This document shows, in pieces, positions 31,389 through 44,689 of a stretch of 64,000 bases of DNA. Position 1 is the stretch's first letter. The number at the start of each line of letters is the position of its first letter. The notes beneath the pieces are model-generated. The model was not told the DNA's origin. It was given only the letters and a program-made list of their open reading frames with translations, and made no database searches. A program made the position numbers and the translations under genes. The stretch comes from Toxorhynchites rutilus septentrionalis (taxonomy: Eukaryota; Arthropoda; Insecta; Diptera; Culicidae). The stretch is from the NCBI RefSeq assembly GCF_029784135.1, contig NC_073746.1, positions 224,577,882 to 224,641,881 on the forward strand. Direction: 5' to 3'.

Positions 31389-33620
31389 AAACCGAGTAAA
31401 TGTAATTTCAATAATTCGTTGCACTCATTCAAAAATACTTCCAGCTCGCCGGCGATACGCCTGGCTTTAGGCGAGGTGAGGTTACTTGCGAATGTGTGGA
31501 TGAGAGTTCCACGTAGCGGGCATAGCGCCATCTGTCATTTAACAACATAAATAAATTCGTTCTGTTTGAAAAACGAACGACGGTTAAATTATTTGAATAT
31601 TGTACATACCAAAATACTAAAATAGCGATTGAAATGGAGCACCCACTTCCAATGTTTTCAATGAGAAGGGGGCAAATTTGTAGAATATCCGGGAAAAAAT
31701 GCCATCTACAAGTTTGAAATATTATGAAAACGTTAGAAGCTCAGTAAGTCCTCAGTAAGTTATGTTTTGCGGAAGTACGTTCTGAAAGTACAGTGGAATA
31801 GTGTTTGAAAAAGCATATGATAGGACTAATCACACTGATCGGAGACAATCTAAACATTCAAATCATCTCAATCAAATTCATCAGTTGTTGAAATGTGCCA
31901 TCAAAAATGCATAGCATTTATCTGTCTGCCACTCAATTGATTTCGTTTGACACATACTGGACATCGCATTTTTCAGACCGATCCAGACCAGTCTTGAAAG
32001 CCGACTCGGAAGTCCTGTGAGTGAATTTTCAAATGCACTAGCGCCGTATACTGAACCGTGTCATCGGTTTAGGAAGCGTGAAATCGCTGAAATCGTCTGG
32101 AAGTGTAAATGTTGCTTTAGATGATCGTTTAAGGATTTCCTGAAACGTCATTGTGAGTAAATCAGCGACTGTCCGGTTGAGTCACATCCGACAATACAAT
32201 CTAGAATCACTGCTGGTAAAAGTTCATTGATGAAATTTTTGAACATGATCCGAAACCTAAGCTTACATATACTCAGATAATGTATAGTTCCGGGAAAATA
32301 ATCAAAAATTGTCCAAAATATGCAATCTTTAAGATTCAATTGATTTTTGAAGATGTCAAAAGTGCTTCCAGATAGTACAAGTAAAGTAATGTTCAATTGT
32401 TATAGAAACAACATTTTTATTCCTCACAAATTTAGCTCATATTCCGCATAAATTTCACATACACACGTTCAATGTATGTAAAAGTATTTGAAAACTACCA
32501 ATTACAATGAAAGTTATGTTAAGCTATTGTCTTAACAATCTACAAAAATTATCAAAAGTAGCCCCGGACGTCGGTATTATCCGTCTAAATATATTTTTTA
32601 ATGTGCTTCTTGAGAATTTTCTTTCTCTCATCTCTGGGATTCTATCACCCAACTCTGCCTAATCGCTTTCCGAAATGTCAACCACTAACCACGTTACGTT
32701 CAATTGAGTCCCAAATCGAACCGTGTACTATAACGGATAAATTCAAAGAAAACACGCCAAGAGAAATCCTGTGGATCCAGCTCGACACTTAGAAAGGGTC
32801 GTTGTGTGGCTGCTGCTGGTGGCTATAAAAGGTGGTGAATTGTTCTGCGTGCCTGTCGATGATGACGAAGTTAAGATATTTAATTTTCTCACGAAGTTCT
32901 TGCTCTGGAATGCTTCTCATAACCGGCGGAGGAATTCAATAATAAAACTAACGGGGGTGTCTGATCTAGGGTGTATGCTCGGAGTAGGTATGTTCAGAAT
33001 TTCCTAAATCGGAATCGTCCGAAAAAAATATTTAGACACTATTTTGAATTAAGAAATTAGCAAATATTGCTTTGAGAATCACGAATCAGGAATCCTAACT
33101 AGAGTAATGATGTAGCATCTCTACCACAGGACAATGTTGTTTGAATGAAGCTGAAATGGCTCAATGGGAGAGTTAAATGATTCCGATAAGGAGTAATTCT
33201 GCGGCCGATAATGATAGAAGTAAGTCATTGAATTTTGAGTGCCTTTTTCGTGTTTTCTCAACATGACTTTGCAGTCAGCTTTCTTCCCAGTTCATGCTTT
33301 GTTAAGCAGAGGGGCATCTAGACCGAGCGGGTAAATATTTATGTTAATTCTTCGGGGATAATAGCGAATTGAAGAAAATGAAATCGAATACCAAATACCG
33401 AGGTGGAGAACATGCAGGATTCAGAAACGGTAGCTGTACGTTGGGAATAGAGAAGAGCTCTAATCGATCCTGACTACAAGTGGTAGCAGCGGTGAGCGAA
33501 TGAAAGCCTTTTTCAATCTTCGGAAGAAGGATTACAACAAAACCATATTTGTTGATGAATGAGAATTGTCATAAAATACCTGGAGAACGAAATATAAATA
33601 TGCCTAGGGTTTAGAAATAT
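31389..33620. other. Unassigned AT-rich sequence
   Basis: No convincing coding frame. A GC-richer stretch near 31440-31530 and another at 32760-32870 (with an isolated TATAAAAG at 32824 but no initiator at the right distance) were examined and not assigned. Confidence 0.45.
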
Positions 33621-33625
33621 TTATT

Positions 33626-34475
33626 TTACGTAGGACTAGATCTATCTTTAAGGGTTTGGGAAAACATGTCAGATTTGTATGATGCCGTTTTAACAATTAT
33701 AACTCTTTTTTATACATCGTATATAATCGAGTCAAATGTAAATATTTTTTTGATTTGTTTTTTATGTATAAATTTACGTTTATTGAAAGTAAAAAAAAAG
33801 ATTTTTGATTCATCCCCTCAAAGTCAGAAAACACCTTTCTCACATGGAAAAAAAATATTTTTTTCCAAGAATCTCTCAGGAAGTAATATTTGATGAAAAA
33901 AATCATGCTACGCATATGTTCGAATTTCAAAAATGACAGAGTTGTAGTCCTTTTTTTCTCAGACACTGTTGCCTCTAATTGTCTCTACATTAAAAGGTAG
34001 GCTGCGTAAGTCAATTCCGTTGCTTTCATTTGAAAGATGAGAAAATTTAGTACAGGATATAGTAGTGGAACATCTAAATTAGTGTATTCAAATAGCATTT
34101 TTGAGGTAAAAAAATTGAAAGTTAGTAATATTCAATGCGTAATTATTAACTTTATTAAAAAAAATTCATATTAAACTTGATTCTTCTATCAATAAAATCA
34201 AAGCTTTCAAACCACTCTACAATTTGTTCTTTGACACCCAACTTCTATCTTTCTCAATTTCGCTGCAAAATCTTCTAAAATCGTGATTTTTACCACATTC
34301 TACTTATAATAGTCACTTAAATTTCACCTTAACGTTGAAAGGTTACATTTTTTCTTGAAATAAGTAATATTTGAACTATAAAAAAATATATTTTTTTCAA
34401 ACTGTATATAATCGAGTCCAAAATTGTATATAATCGATTCACATAAAATCGAGTCTATATATAATCAAGTCCGAC
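33626..34475. repeat. Degenerate repeat with TATATAATCGAGTC-type ends
   Basis: Starts near TTTTACGTAGGACTAGATCT, which recalls the composite-repeat terminus. It contains an isolated ATATAATCGAGTC (about 33720) and a cluster of four related 14-mers around 34404-34472 (TATATAATCGAGTCC and variants). A TTGCTTTCATTTGAAA block near 34020 recurs near 53141. Probably an old non-autonomous element, boundaries uncertain. Confidence 0.35.
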
Positions 34476-36699
34476 CTGTAGTATACCAGTAGAAAACTTT
34501 ATGTTTCTATATCGTATAATACGATGTAATACGCACCGCAAGAGTCAGTTCCATTTCGGAGTTACTCCTTTATTCCATTTATTTTACAACGATCGGCATC
34601 GCAGCATCATCTGTTATGGCCTTTCAGCACAATTTCATTGGAAGCGCTTGATTTTCCTGCGAGCAATTGCTGCTTCCATCCTTACATACCGGTAGTACTT
34701 GCTCCTTAACCCATATCCACATTTATTATTATCTTGCTCTTTAGATATCTGTGTGTAAGTTTATTTATTAGAAGCACCACGCTAGAAAGAGAGTAAAACT
34801 TCCTTTTTCAATTGATCAACGGTGAATGCAAAATGTATAAAATATCTAACCAAGTCTACTTGTTTATACATTCAATGCGAATGCTTGATTAAAGTGTAAA
34901 ATATTGGCCGCTTATCGTAATCCTTACAATAACACGACGTAAATGCTGCAACGGAAACCAAAACTATTCCCAGTCTATTGGAAACCCGTTCAATTCATTT
35001 TTCACCAAGTGCTAATTTGTTGCCCGCTCGCTCTCAGTTTTCCCACCGTTTTCCGACCCTCTCATTCACGACTATCATGACACACTGCTCTCATCCCTGC
35101 ACCAATCCACCCATTCCGTACGGTCTCGCCTTGGCCGTCGGCATGATGTGCTGAAGTGTTTGATGTTCAAATGATTTGTTGTGTTGATGACATTTGAATA
35201 GCGAACTAATTTAACATGTGACATCGGGTAATATCAGGAAATGTTGAACAGTCGTTCGTTCGTTCGCTCCCTCGATGATACTGAGCGTGGAATTAAACAA
35301 AATAAAAAAGGATGCAGAGCGAAACCGAACAGGATGGAAGCAGAAGCTCGAAGTATTAATTTTGATATCGATGATTTCTCAATCAAAGAATAAATGTGTG
35401 TGGGTTGAATTTAATTTGAAGCTGTTAATATATTTCCTAAAATATCTCCTCATTTCAGTAATTGAGCTGTTGGATTCCTGGAATCTCGATTGTTCGAGTG
35501 TTCTATAAAAATATGCATGTAGTTTATGAATTTCTCATTTAATGGAATCTAGAGGACCATCAAGTTGTATTATATATAACATATAAAAAGAGAGATATCG
35601 ACATATCATTTGATATATGATACTATGGGATCGACCAAGTTGTAAACATTTTATTAATCCTATATTAATTGAAAGCGATGTTTAGCTGAAGTTATTATTT
35701 TTGCGATGATACTGATTTCAGCATCAGTATCGATCATCCGAAGAACAAATTTCAACATTAGATATTAAAGCAAAGAACCATATGATTTAAAGATATTTAC
35801 AACGTCAGGACAACATGATTGGACTGATGACAATGTAATTTATGTATAAAAAAGATGCTCCTGAACCATTTTATTTATTTTTTGTTTTTGGTGACTTCAG
35901 CATTGAATTGTATAGAGGCCAAATCATACGAATATTTGTTCGAATTGTTCAAGAGTGGGCAAACATGAAGTCTTGCTACGGTTTTCTTTACTTTTTGCTT
36001 TTGATGAACGTCAGTATTACAATTTATCCGATTTTCTTGCTCAACTAACTACTCAAATAGCTGAGGATGCGTGAATATATCGACTTAAAACTTTAGCTAT
36101 CGTCTTCCGTTTTTTTTTTAAATACTAGGTTTCAATTGAAAGATATATTCTATAGTTCTATTGAGTTGCACAACGCGGATCACAAATCAACTTACTAAGC
36201 GATTACGATTGCTCGTAATTATCAAGGATGTGATAGACCAGGGTTGCCATATTTAATTCTGTAAAATTTTTGTAAAAAAATCTGTATATCTGCATTTTAG
36301 CAAAAAAAAACTGTATCAAAAAACTAACCGAAAAATCAAAAGGAAGGATTATTTTTAGTTCAAATTTATTTTTTTTATTTATGGTTTGCTAAAGTCGTAT
36401 CAATACAACAAAATAAACTATAAAAACGTTTTCTCATAATCCTCTAAATTGTATGATGTTTATATTTGGTTCGTTAAACTTTTAAATTTATTATATAATA
36501 TAGAATAAAGAATATTTTTTGGCATTGTGAAGCGAAAATATTCACTCACACGCTGATGAATGCGAAATTATCAAAAAGTGTCTTAAAAACGACCTTAGCA
36601 ATAGATACAAAAATTTACCATCACGCCTTTTGACATCCAACCGCTGGGACCAAGTTTTATCTGAGTCACTTGAGTAGTCTGGATTCGTTATCCAAACCT
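34476..36699. other. Unassigned AT-rich sequence
   Basis: No coding frame above background. GTTCGTTCGTTCGCTC near 35253 is a short simple repeat. Nothing else identified. Confidence 0.45.
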
Positions 36700-37035
36700 T
36701 GTATATTACTTACTCAAACGAATTGAAGAAATTGGCGCATCAAATCATAGAGATTTGGTAGCTTGACGAAAGTTTGAGCGTTCATCAAGGCCGCAGTTTT
36801 GATAACCGGATCGCTGAAATCAAATCGCTTGGAATTTCTTCAGTGTTATCGAATCGTTGACCGCCGAACGCCTATTTCATCACCAGGAATAAGTGATAGT
36901 CGCTAGGGGCGAGGTCTGGGGAGTAAGGAGGATGCTCGAACACCGTTCATTTGAATTTTTTCAATTGTTCTTAAGTTACGCGAGCAGAATGGGGCCGCGC
37001 ATTATCGTGGATGAGGAACAATCCTTTCGTAAATA
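36700..37035 (-). pseudogene. Fossil of a DD34D mariner transposase (C-terminal half)
   Basis: The minus-strand translation shows LIHDNARPHSA, a degenerate linker with stops, then FEHPPYSPDLAPSDYHLF. Counting through the stops, 34 residues separate the second and third Asp, the mariner spacing. Several stops and no preserved terminal repeats mean it is a relic. Confidence 0.75.
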
Positions 37036-37052
37036 AACCTGGCCTGGCCTGG

Positions 37053-37151
37053 TAAAAAAAAACCGCGTTAATTGGAAAATCCGCGTAAAAAAACCGCGTT
37101 AATAGGAAAATCCGCGCAAAAAAAAAACCGCGTTAATTCGAAAAACCGCGT
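37053..37151. repeat. Tandem CCGCGT minisatellite
   Basis: About three units of a roughly 30-bp motif, AAACCGCGTTAATT(C/G)GAAAA(T/A)CCGCGTAAA, directly abutting the left edge of composite repeat C. GGCCTGGCCTGG lies just before it. Confidence 0.7.
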
Positions 37152-39980
37152 AAAAAAACAGGAAGTGGGTTATATCTATGGTATAACCGCAAGGGTGACG
37201 TAGGACTATAATTGATTTAGAGATCATTTGTTCGAAGTTGAATCTAAATCCATTCTGAATGAATGAATAAATGAATATTTGGGGGACTTCGAAAACGAGA
37301 GCGTTACGTTGGAGGCACAAGGTTTTATGCATCCAATATAGGATACGAAAAACCTTGTTCTGAAGAATAATCTTCAGAAGCTAACCTGCTAACTGTACTT
37401 GATTGACAAATCACAAACCCAAATGTATTATATGGATATTTTATGGATAGATAACATTAAAATAAACTCTTTCGCTTGAATGTAATTTTCAATTCCAAGG
37501 GGAACTGGCAGATTATTTTCCAGCAACGATTAGATATTTCCACATTTTCCTCGAAACTGGAAGCCCACCAGTGGTTAATACTAACTCGATAAACACCTGT
37601 TAATAGTACTTGATTGAAAAATATTTGGTCACAGTGTTACATGGATAGAAATCATTAAAATAAACTCTTTCACATGAATGTATTTTCAAATTCCCAGAGG
37701 AACTGGCAGATCATTTTCCAGCAATGATTAGATATTTCCACATTTTCCTCGATACTGGAAGCCCACCAGTGGTTAATACTAATTCGATAACCATCTGTTA
37801 ATAGCACTTGATTGAAACATATTTGGTCACAGTGTTACATGGATAGAAAACATTCAAATACACTTTTTCACATGAATGTATTTTTAAATTCCAAGAGGAA
37901 CTAGCAGATTATTTTCAGTAACGATTAGATATTTCCACATTTTCCTCGATACTGGAAGCCCACCAGTGGTTAATACTAACTCGATAACCACCTGTTAATA
38001 GTACTTGATTGAAAAATATTTGGTCACAGTGTTACATGGATAGAAAACATTAAAATAAACTCTTTCACATGAATGTATTTTCAAATTCCCAGAGGAACTG
38101 GCAGATCATTTTCCAGCAATGATTAGATCTTTCCGGAACTTTCTCGATGCTGAATGGCATCCAAACGGAAAGAATTCTGCGCATGTATGTGTCGATCCTT
38201 CGCCGTTCACCTCCTCCAGCACGTTAGGCAACGATGGTGTCTTGTCGATGTCCTCACGAAAAATGAATGTGTCTCACCACCAGAATATCGCTTAAGTATG
38301 CTTTTTGTGTGGGATTGAATCGAGAGAAGGTGTGGTTTACGATGGCAATTTGGAAGGCAAACTAGAGGGGAATGAACTCTCTGAGCTCGGAACTTTCGGC
38401 GACTGAGCAATAATCGATTGCGGGCGCATACAATATTGGATACGGAAATATCCTACTGATGGGGAAGAATAATCTTCTGAGGCTATCCTGTTGATTGCGA
38501 TTGATTGAAAAATCACACAACCAAATGTACTTGGTCACAGTGTTACATGGATAGAAAACATTCAAATAAACTCTTTCACATGAATGTATTTTTAAATTCC
38601 CAGAGGAACTGGCAGATTATTTTCAGTAACGATTAGATATTTCCACATTTTCCTCGATTTCGGAAGCCCACCAGTGGTTAATACTAACTCGATAACCACC
38701 TGTTAATAGTACTTGATTGAAAAATATTTGGTCACAGTGTTACACGGATAGAAAACATTCAAATAAACTCTTTCACATGAATGTATTTTTGAATTCCCAG
38801 AGGAACTGGCAGATTATTTTCCAGCAATGATTAGATCTTTCCGGAACTTTCTCGATGCTGAATGGCATCCAAACGGAAAGAATTCTGCGCGTGTATGTGT
38901 CGATCCTTCGCCGTCCACCTCCTCCAGCACGTTAGGCAACGATGGTGTCTTGTCGATGTCCTCACGAAAAATGAATGTGTCTCACCACCAGAATATCGCT
39001 TAAGTATGCTTTTTGTGTGTGATTGAATCGAGAGAAGGTGTGGTTTACGATGGCAATTTGGAAGGCAAACTAGAGGGGAATGAACTCTCTGAGCTCGGAA
39101 CTTTCGGCGACTGAGCAATAATCGATTGCGGGCGCATACAATATCGGATACGGAAATATCCTACTGATAGGGAAGAATAATCTTCTGAAGCTATCCTGTT
39201 AATTGCGATTGTTTGAAAAATCACAAAACCAAATGTATTTGGTCACAGTGTTACATGGATAGAAAACATTCAAATAAACTCTTTCACATGAATGTCTTTT
39301 TAAATTCCCAGAGGAACTGGCAGATTATTTTCAGTAACGATCAGATATTTCTACATTTTCCTCGATACTGGAAGCCCACCAGTGGTTAATGCTAATTCGA
39401 TAACCATCTGTTAATAGCACTTGATTGAAACATATTTGGTCACAGTGTTACATGGATAGAAAACATTCAAATAAACTCTTTCACATGAATGTATTTTTAA
39501 ATTCCCAGAGGAACTGGCAGATTATTTTCAGTAACGATTAGATATTTCCACATTTTCCTCGATTTCGGAAGCCCACCAGTGGTTAATACTAATTCGATAA
39601 CCACCTGTTAATAGTACTTGATTGAAAAATATTTGGTCACAGTGTTACATGGATAGAAAACATTCAAATAAACTCTTTCACATGAATGTATTTTTAAATT
39701 CCCAGAGGAACTGGCAGATTATTTTCCAGAAAAGATTAGATCTTTCCGGAACTTTCTCAATGCTGAATGGCATCCAAACGGAAAGAATTCCGCGCGTGTA
39801 TGTGTGTGTAGCGATGTCTTCCCGGGGAACCGTTTGTGGCATCACTCTCCTGCTGATGGATTCCCTTCTGGCCTAGGGTGCACAAACAGGCTCTTGGTGA
39901 CACCGTTCATCCGCGCTTTCATGATAAACGAAGAGCTTCACCACAACAGCGACAACATGCTCCAATCGCTGTTCAATTAG

Positions 39981-40016
39981 AACTGAGTGGATTTCCGAGC
40001 GGCGCTCGCTTATATA
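39981..40016 (-). promoter_or_regulatory. Candidate core promoter in repeat C
   Basis: On the minus strand, TATATAAG (40016-40009) followed by TCAGTT (39986-39981), same spacing as in the other copies. Confidence 0.5.
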
Positions 40017-40092
40017 CCGATTGGTGATTTCAATAGCCTGTTTTGAAAGCAATTTTGAGACTATTGAAACAAGTTTTTGGATCAAAAAGTCA

Positions 40093-40452
40093 CAAGTATA
40101 GAACGCGTAGACATTTTATCTTTCGAATGAAGTGTTTATCATACCATTTCGTTCAGTTGTTTAGGAGCTATTAACGCTCAAAATCTCGGTCTCCGGCGTA
40201 ACGCTTTCGTTTTCGAAACTTTGATTTTACACCCCGGTATAGAAATGAAAGACGTAGTCCTACGTCAAAAGTAACAAGTATAGAACGCGTAGACATTTTA
40301 TCTTTCGAATGAAGTGTTTATCATACCATTTCGTTCAGTTGTTTAGGAGCTATTAACGCTCAAAATCTCGGTCTCCGGCGTAACGCTTTCGTTTTCGAAA
40401 CTTTGATTTTACACCCCGGTATAGAAATGAAAGACGTAGTCCTACGTCAAAA
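40093..40452. repeat. 182-bp tandem duplication of the repeat C terminus
   Basis: CAAGTATAGAACGCGTAGAC recurs with a period of 182 bp (40093 and 40275). The two copies, each ending in GACGTAGTCCTACGTCAAAA, look identical over nearly their full length. The TATA/initiator pair lies just inside the inner copy. Confidence 0.85.
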
Positions 40453-40748
40453 CATTCGAAGAAATATTCATAACGCATCGAAAATACATATTTGTAGCGA
40501 ATTGTGAAGAACAAATCATTCACAATGATGTAGAGTTGAAAAAGTTTTGGGCGAGTGAATAGAACCCCGAAGCAGGTTTTCGCCTGAAGTCATGATCTGG
40601 GTCTGGTGAGACTGGAGGAAATTTTGTATACATTTGTATTTGTCTTGATTAATTCCAACAAGTACTGCTCGCAGTTGAACGCATTAAAATGAATGATCCA
40701 GAATGCTTTTAGGGTGCTTCTATGATTCCACCCGCCGTACTTACCATA
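40453..40748. other. Spacer, nothing recognised
   Basis: About 300 bp between repeat C and the second ITmD37E. No gene recognised. Confidence 0.4.
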
Positions 40749-40750
40749 TA

Positions 40751-42030
40751 AAGGGTGTGTCACATCAAATTGCATCACGGAAAAAACGCTGTAGAAATTT
40801 AATTTTTAAGAATTATATCTTCAGCTTTAGTTTTATAATCAGATAAGAGTGTATAGATCACGTTGGCCATGCTTCACTGTCAATTTTTCGTAAATTTGGA
40901 AAAATGTCGTCGAACGAAAAAGAGCGTCGTGAATTAATCCTGCGCACTCATTTCGAGAATCCGGAGTTGTCACATCGGGACATCGGTAAGATGCTGGGAA
41001 TCGTCCAATTCACGGTCAGCAGAGTACTAAAACGATATTTCGAGAACCTAACCATCGACCGGAAGGTGAAGAACGGCAAAAATGGATGCTCCGTTAGTGA
41101 AAAAGATCAGTTTAGACGTGATCCGAGAAGTTCGGTCCGGGATGTCGCCAATAAGCTGAATTTGTCAAGTTCATTCGTCCAGAGGACCAAGCAGCGGGAG
41201 GGCCTGCGTACATACAAGGTTCAGACGGCTCCTAACCGCGACGAAAGGCAAAACATGGTGGGGAAGACGCGAGCCCGGAAGCTGTACACCGAAATGCTGA
41301 CGAAGCCGCATTGCCTGGTAATGGACGACGAAACCTACGTCAAAGCGGACTTTCGTCAGCTGCCGGGCCGGGTTCTTCTCCGCAGAGGACAAATTCAGCG
41401 TTCCGGAGGAGATTCGCAAGCAGAAACTATCCAAGTTTGCCAAAAAGTACATGGTGTGGCAAGCGATCTGCTCTTGCGGAAAGCGGAGCGCCCCCTTCGT
41501 GATGACCGGCACGGTAAACGGGCATGTTTACCTTAAGGAGTGCCTACAGAAGCGCTTACTACCACTATTGAAGCAGCACGAGGGCTCGACCATCTTCTGG
41601 TCGGATCTCGCTTCGTGCCACTATTCAAAGAACGTGTTGGAGTGGTACGAAGCCAACGGGGTCACCTTCTTGCCAAAGGAAATGAACCCGCCCAACGCAC
41701 CGGAGCTTCGCCCAATAGAGAAATATTGGGCGATTATGAAGCAGGCCCTCCGGAAGAACCCAAAAGTTGTCAAATCGGAGGCGGACTTCAAGAGAAAATG
41801 GATTTCTGTTCAAAAAAAAACTACAACCTGATGTAGTACAGAACCTTATGGACGGGGTAAAACGGAAGGTGCGAGCATACGGGCTTGGGCTCGAAGTATG
41901 AATAAAAAGAAAATGCCAAAAGTTGTTTAATAGTTTTTATTTTACTGTCTAAAATTTTCAAAAGGATCGGTCTACTGGGCGAATTTCTACAGCGTTTTTT
42001 CCGTGATGCAATTTGATGTGACACACCCTT
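40751..42030 (+). mobile_element. Second ITmD37E transposon, 49-bp perfect terminal repeats
   Basis: 1280 bp between TA dinucleotides (40749-40750 and 42031-42032). The terminal inverted repeats are 49 bp and perfect (40751-40799, 41982-42030), beginning AAGGGTGTGTCACATCAAAT. It differs in ends and protein from the element at 19682, so two ITmD37E families coexist here. The ends look recent although the transposase is broken. Confidence 0.92.
40904..41901 (+). pseudogene. ITmD37E transposase, two frameshifts
   Basis: Starts MSSNEKERRELILRTHF. HTH regions (LSHRDIGKMLGIVQFTVSRV; VRDVANKLNLSSSFV) come first, then the first catalytic Asp in LVMDDETYVKAD. A frameshift falls at about 41368-41380, in a GGGCCGGG context. 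The second Asp is in IFWSDLASCHYS and, 37 residues later, the Glu in RPIEKYW, again DD37E. A second frameshift lies in the A-run at 41812-41820. Allowing for it, the C-terminus would end at 41899-41901 (VRAYGLGLEV). Two small indels are the only lesions seen. Confidence 0.88.
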
Positions 42031-42032
42031 TA

Positions 42033-43950
42033 TTGCATCTTCAGATTCTCAAGTTCCTGTAAGAACTTAAACTTAATATATAGCATATAAAGTCCCTTGG
42101 CCAGTTTTTTGACGAGAAAACAAAGAAGTCCTGAGAGGATGGTTCAATGTACAATGTCCACATCTAGTCGTGACAACCGGGTTTTGAAACAAAATACATT
42201 CTATAAGATTAGCAGGCTCGAAGCCAAGTTTAAATTTAAAAAAAATGAATCAAAATTTTGACTTGGTGTTAATTGTTACGGAAAAGTAAATGTTTACTAA
42301 TAATTTTTATTTTCAAAGTATGATCAATCCACCAATCCATTGTCATTTCTTCCCAGAAACGGAGCACAAAGTTTAAGTTTGGGGGCAAAGTGGTCATATG
42401 TGAATAACAACTTACAATGTTCTGTTTATTAAAGTTGATATACCGCATCACATTCTGCTCTTGAAGAAGATCCTTTTGTGGCTTTGACCCTGGATAAATA
42501 TGCGACTCCAACTAAACCAAGCCTCATTATGCAGAACGTTATGTGTTTTTTACTAAGTTTTTCTATGCATGAGAAAATTTAAATTGAGACTCTAGGTGAA
42601 TAGGCCAAGCTTTTTTCATACATGTACCTACTATATCAAGTATGATTCGAACAAATTTGGACGAAAAAAAAACGCATAAATCTATCCCATTTAGCTTGAT
42701 ATGTGCGGGTGGTCACTTTGCCCCCACTAGGTGACCACTTTACCTCCAAGCAAAAAAAGTTAAATTTTTCACCTTTTTTTCTAATGATGAAAAGTGTTCT
42801 ATCTTGAATTTTTATAGTTAAGGCCGTTTGCTATTTTGAAGAGCAATGAGTGGAACCAATGTCCTGGAAAAAAGGTAATGAAGATGATAGAGTTTCGAGC
42901 GACATAGCATGCGCTGCCATAACTATTTCTCAAATAATGACGTCAGTCTTTATGTTTATCTTTGATTATCCACCGCATCCATGTGAAAATGCTATTTTCA
43001 GGAAGTAATTGATCAATGAAAAACGTACATTTTTTTAGAGTTCCCGCGGAATATGAGACTAGTGTGCGGTGAATATTTTAGAAATCACTTCGAAAAAGAC
43101 GGATAAAAGTGACATTTCCACTCCCCCACGTTCATAGAAACAAACGAATTTTCATTATTTTAACGTTACGAAGTTGGTGTTTTGAAGGCTTCCAGTGTCG
43201 GTGTTGTATGTTGTGAGAAAATAAACGGCAATCAATCAAAATTTCACCGAAAATGTTACTGATTCCAAGAACTAAGCATAAGATGGCTCTCTGGACCTTT
43301 CTACTACATAAATAATCGTAATAAGCTAGGATACAATCGTCATCTGCTAAAAAACAAACAGTTGAATGATTTCATGAGAATTTTGGCGCAAATTATCATG
43401 CAACCGTGAGAAATTTCAACATTGTTTTGTTTCTTCCATATAAATTCCATATTAAATGCAAATAATTACGACACGATATTTTGCTTGCCAATACAGATAT
43501 ACTTCGCCTACTGCTCCACCTCTATATGTACCTCATTGGAGTTGAACTATAATATTCTTCGAGAAACGAGAATTGAATCGGTATGTGGACGCTGGAAATG
43601 GACATATTCCTTAGGGTGACCACTATGCCCCCTCTTCCCCTATCGATTGTGATTGATCTTCCATGTCGATATGAAAATAACAGAAACAACAGAACAGCTT
43701 TCTCCAGTTTTTTCAAAAATTATCGCACCTTCGTAAATTCATTTTCGCCAAAAATTGCATCCTTGAACATAACGGAGAATCTTTTTTGCATGGTATTATT
43801 TAACAAGGAAACGAAGGTCAGCATACTGCATAGAAACCTGAAAATTCAGCACCTCAAACGGATGATCCACTCCAATAAATGCGTGAACAAAACGGGTAAG
43901 CAGCCACGAAAGAGCTGTCGATGTCGAAGAATTTTTGTAGAAAGCCTAAG
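42033..43950. other. Unassigned sequence with inverted GGGGGCAAAGTGGTCA motifs
   Basis: No gene. GGGGGCAAAGTGGTCA (42381-42396) is matched inverted at 42710-42725 (two mismatches), with related GTGACCACTTTACCTCC at 42731 and GTGACCACTATGCCCCCT at 43617. These may be ends of one or two old MITEs about 350 bp or more long, but boundaries and duplications were not established. Confidence 0.35.
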
Positions 43951-44273
43951 GGTGGGTTTAGACTAGTGATATATTCGTGTGAAGAAATATGATGAGATTT
44001 TTCTCATCAACCGTTTACACTATCGCGAACTTATATGATGAATATATTCATATTTTTGGTGAATTTATTCACCTGGAGTAGAACTGCATCCAACTTTAGT
44101 GATTTCTCACCAGTGAGAAATTCACCAGCGTTTACATATGCCTGAATATATTCTATGCATCCTATACATATATACCTCGGGGAAGTGTATTTTATATATT
44201 CTCACCCGTTTACATCTATTTTCGGGTGAATAAATCCATCTATAGCTATAGTTCTCCCTAATGTAAACCCGCC
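43951..44273. mobile_element. MITE-like element with GGYGGGTTTA ends
   Basis: Left end GGTGGGTTTAGACTAG (43951) and right end the complement of GGCGGGTTTACATTAG (to 44273), about 323 bp. The interior is rich in short palindromes (TTTCTCACCAGTGAGAAA; repeated TGAATATATTC). No coding capacity. The flanking duplication is not clear. Confidence 0.55.
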
Positions 44274-44689
44274 ATAATATACGTTGAATTTCAAAAGAGG
44301 GCCATTGATTTTGTATTGCATTTTTTTCAAAGCCAATAATTTTTTTTAATGCATACGTTAATCGATTTTCAATGGCTCTCTCTCGATGCGAACTCATAAC
44401 CAGTGAAATCCATAGTCAGAGTCCGGTACCGATGGTTATCACTTGTTGTATCAGGTTCGGAGGATGCATAAGAACCTCTCTACCATCGATTAAATACAAA
44501 TGAGGGAATGCGATTCATCTTCTATAAAGACTATAAAAACTGTTCTCCAAAAGATTTTCTAACTACATAACAGGATTTAAACGGTGAAAAACGTTAAACA
44601 TGAAGTCAGTCACTTTCAATCATTTTAATGATTCTATCGATATTTTCGATATCGGACTCACTTGTGCGAGGTTCATTTATAACATCAAG

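Larger units (their letters stand above)
37152..40452 (-). mobile_element. Composite repeat copy C, uninterrupted, with duplicated end
   Basis: Inverted relative to A and B. Starts AAAAAAACAGGAAGTGGG and ends CCTACGTCAAAA. It carries the most short units of the four copies and two long units, with no retrotransposon. Both long-unit GTGTCTC sites (about 38266-38275 and 38974-38983) are intact, serving as empty-site controls for the insertions in A and B. The end block is present twice (40093-40270 and 40275-40452). Confidence 0.75.

Noticed and set aside
32824..32831. TATAAAAG promoter
   Set aside because: No initiator at about +30 and no convincing downstream gene.
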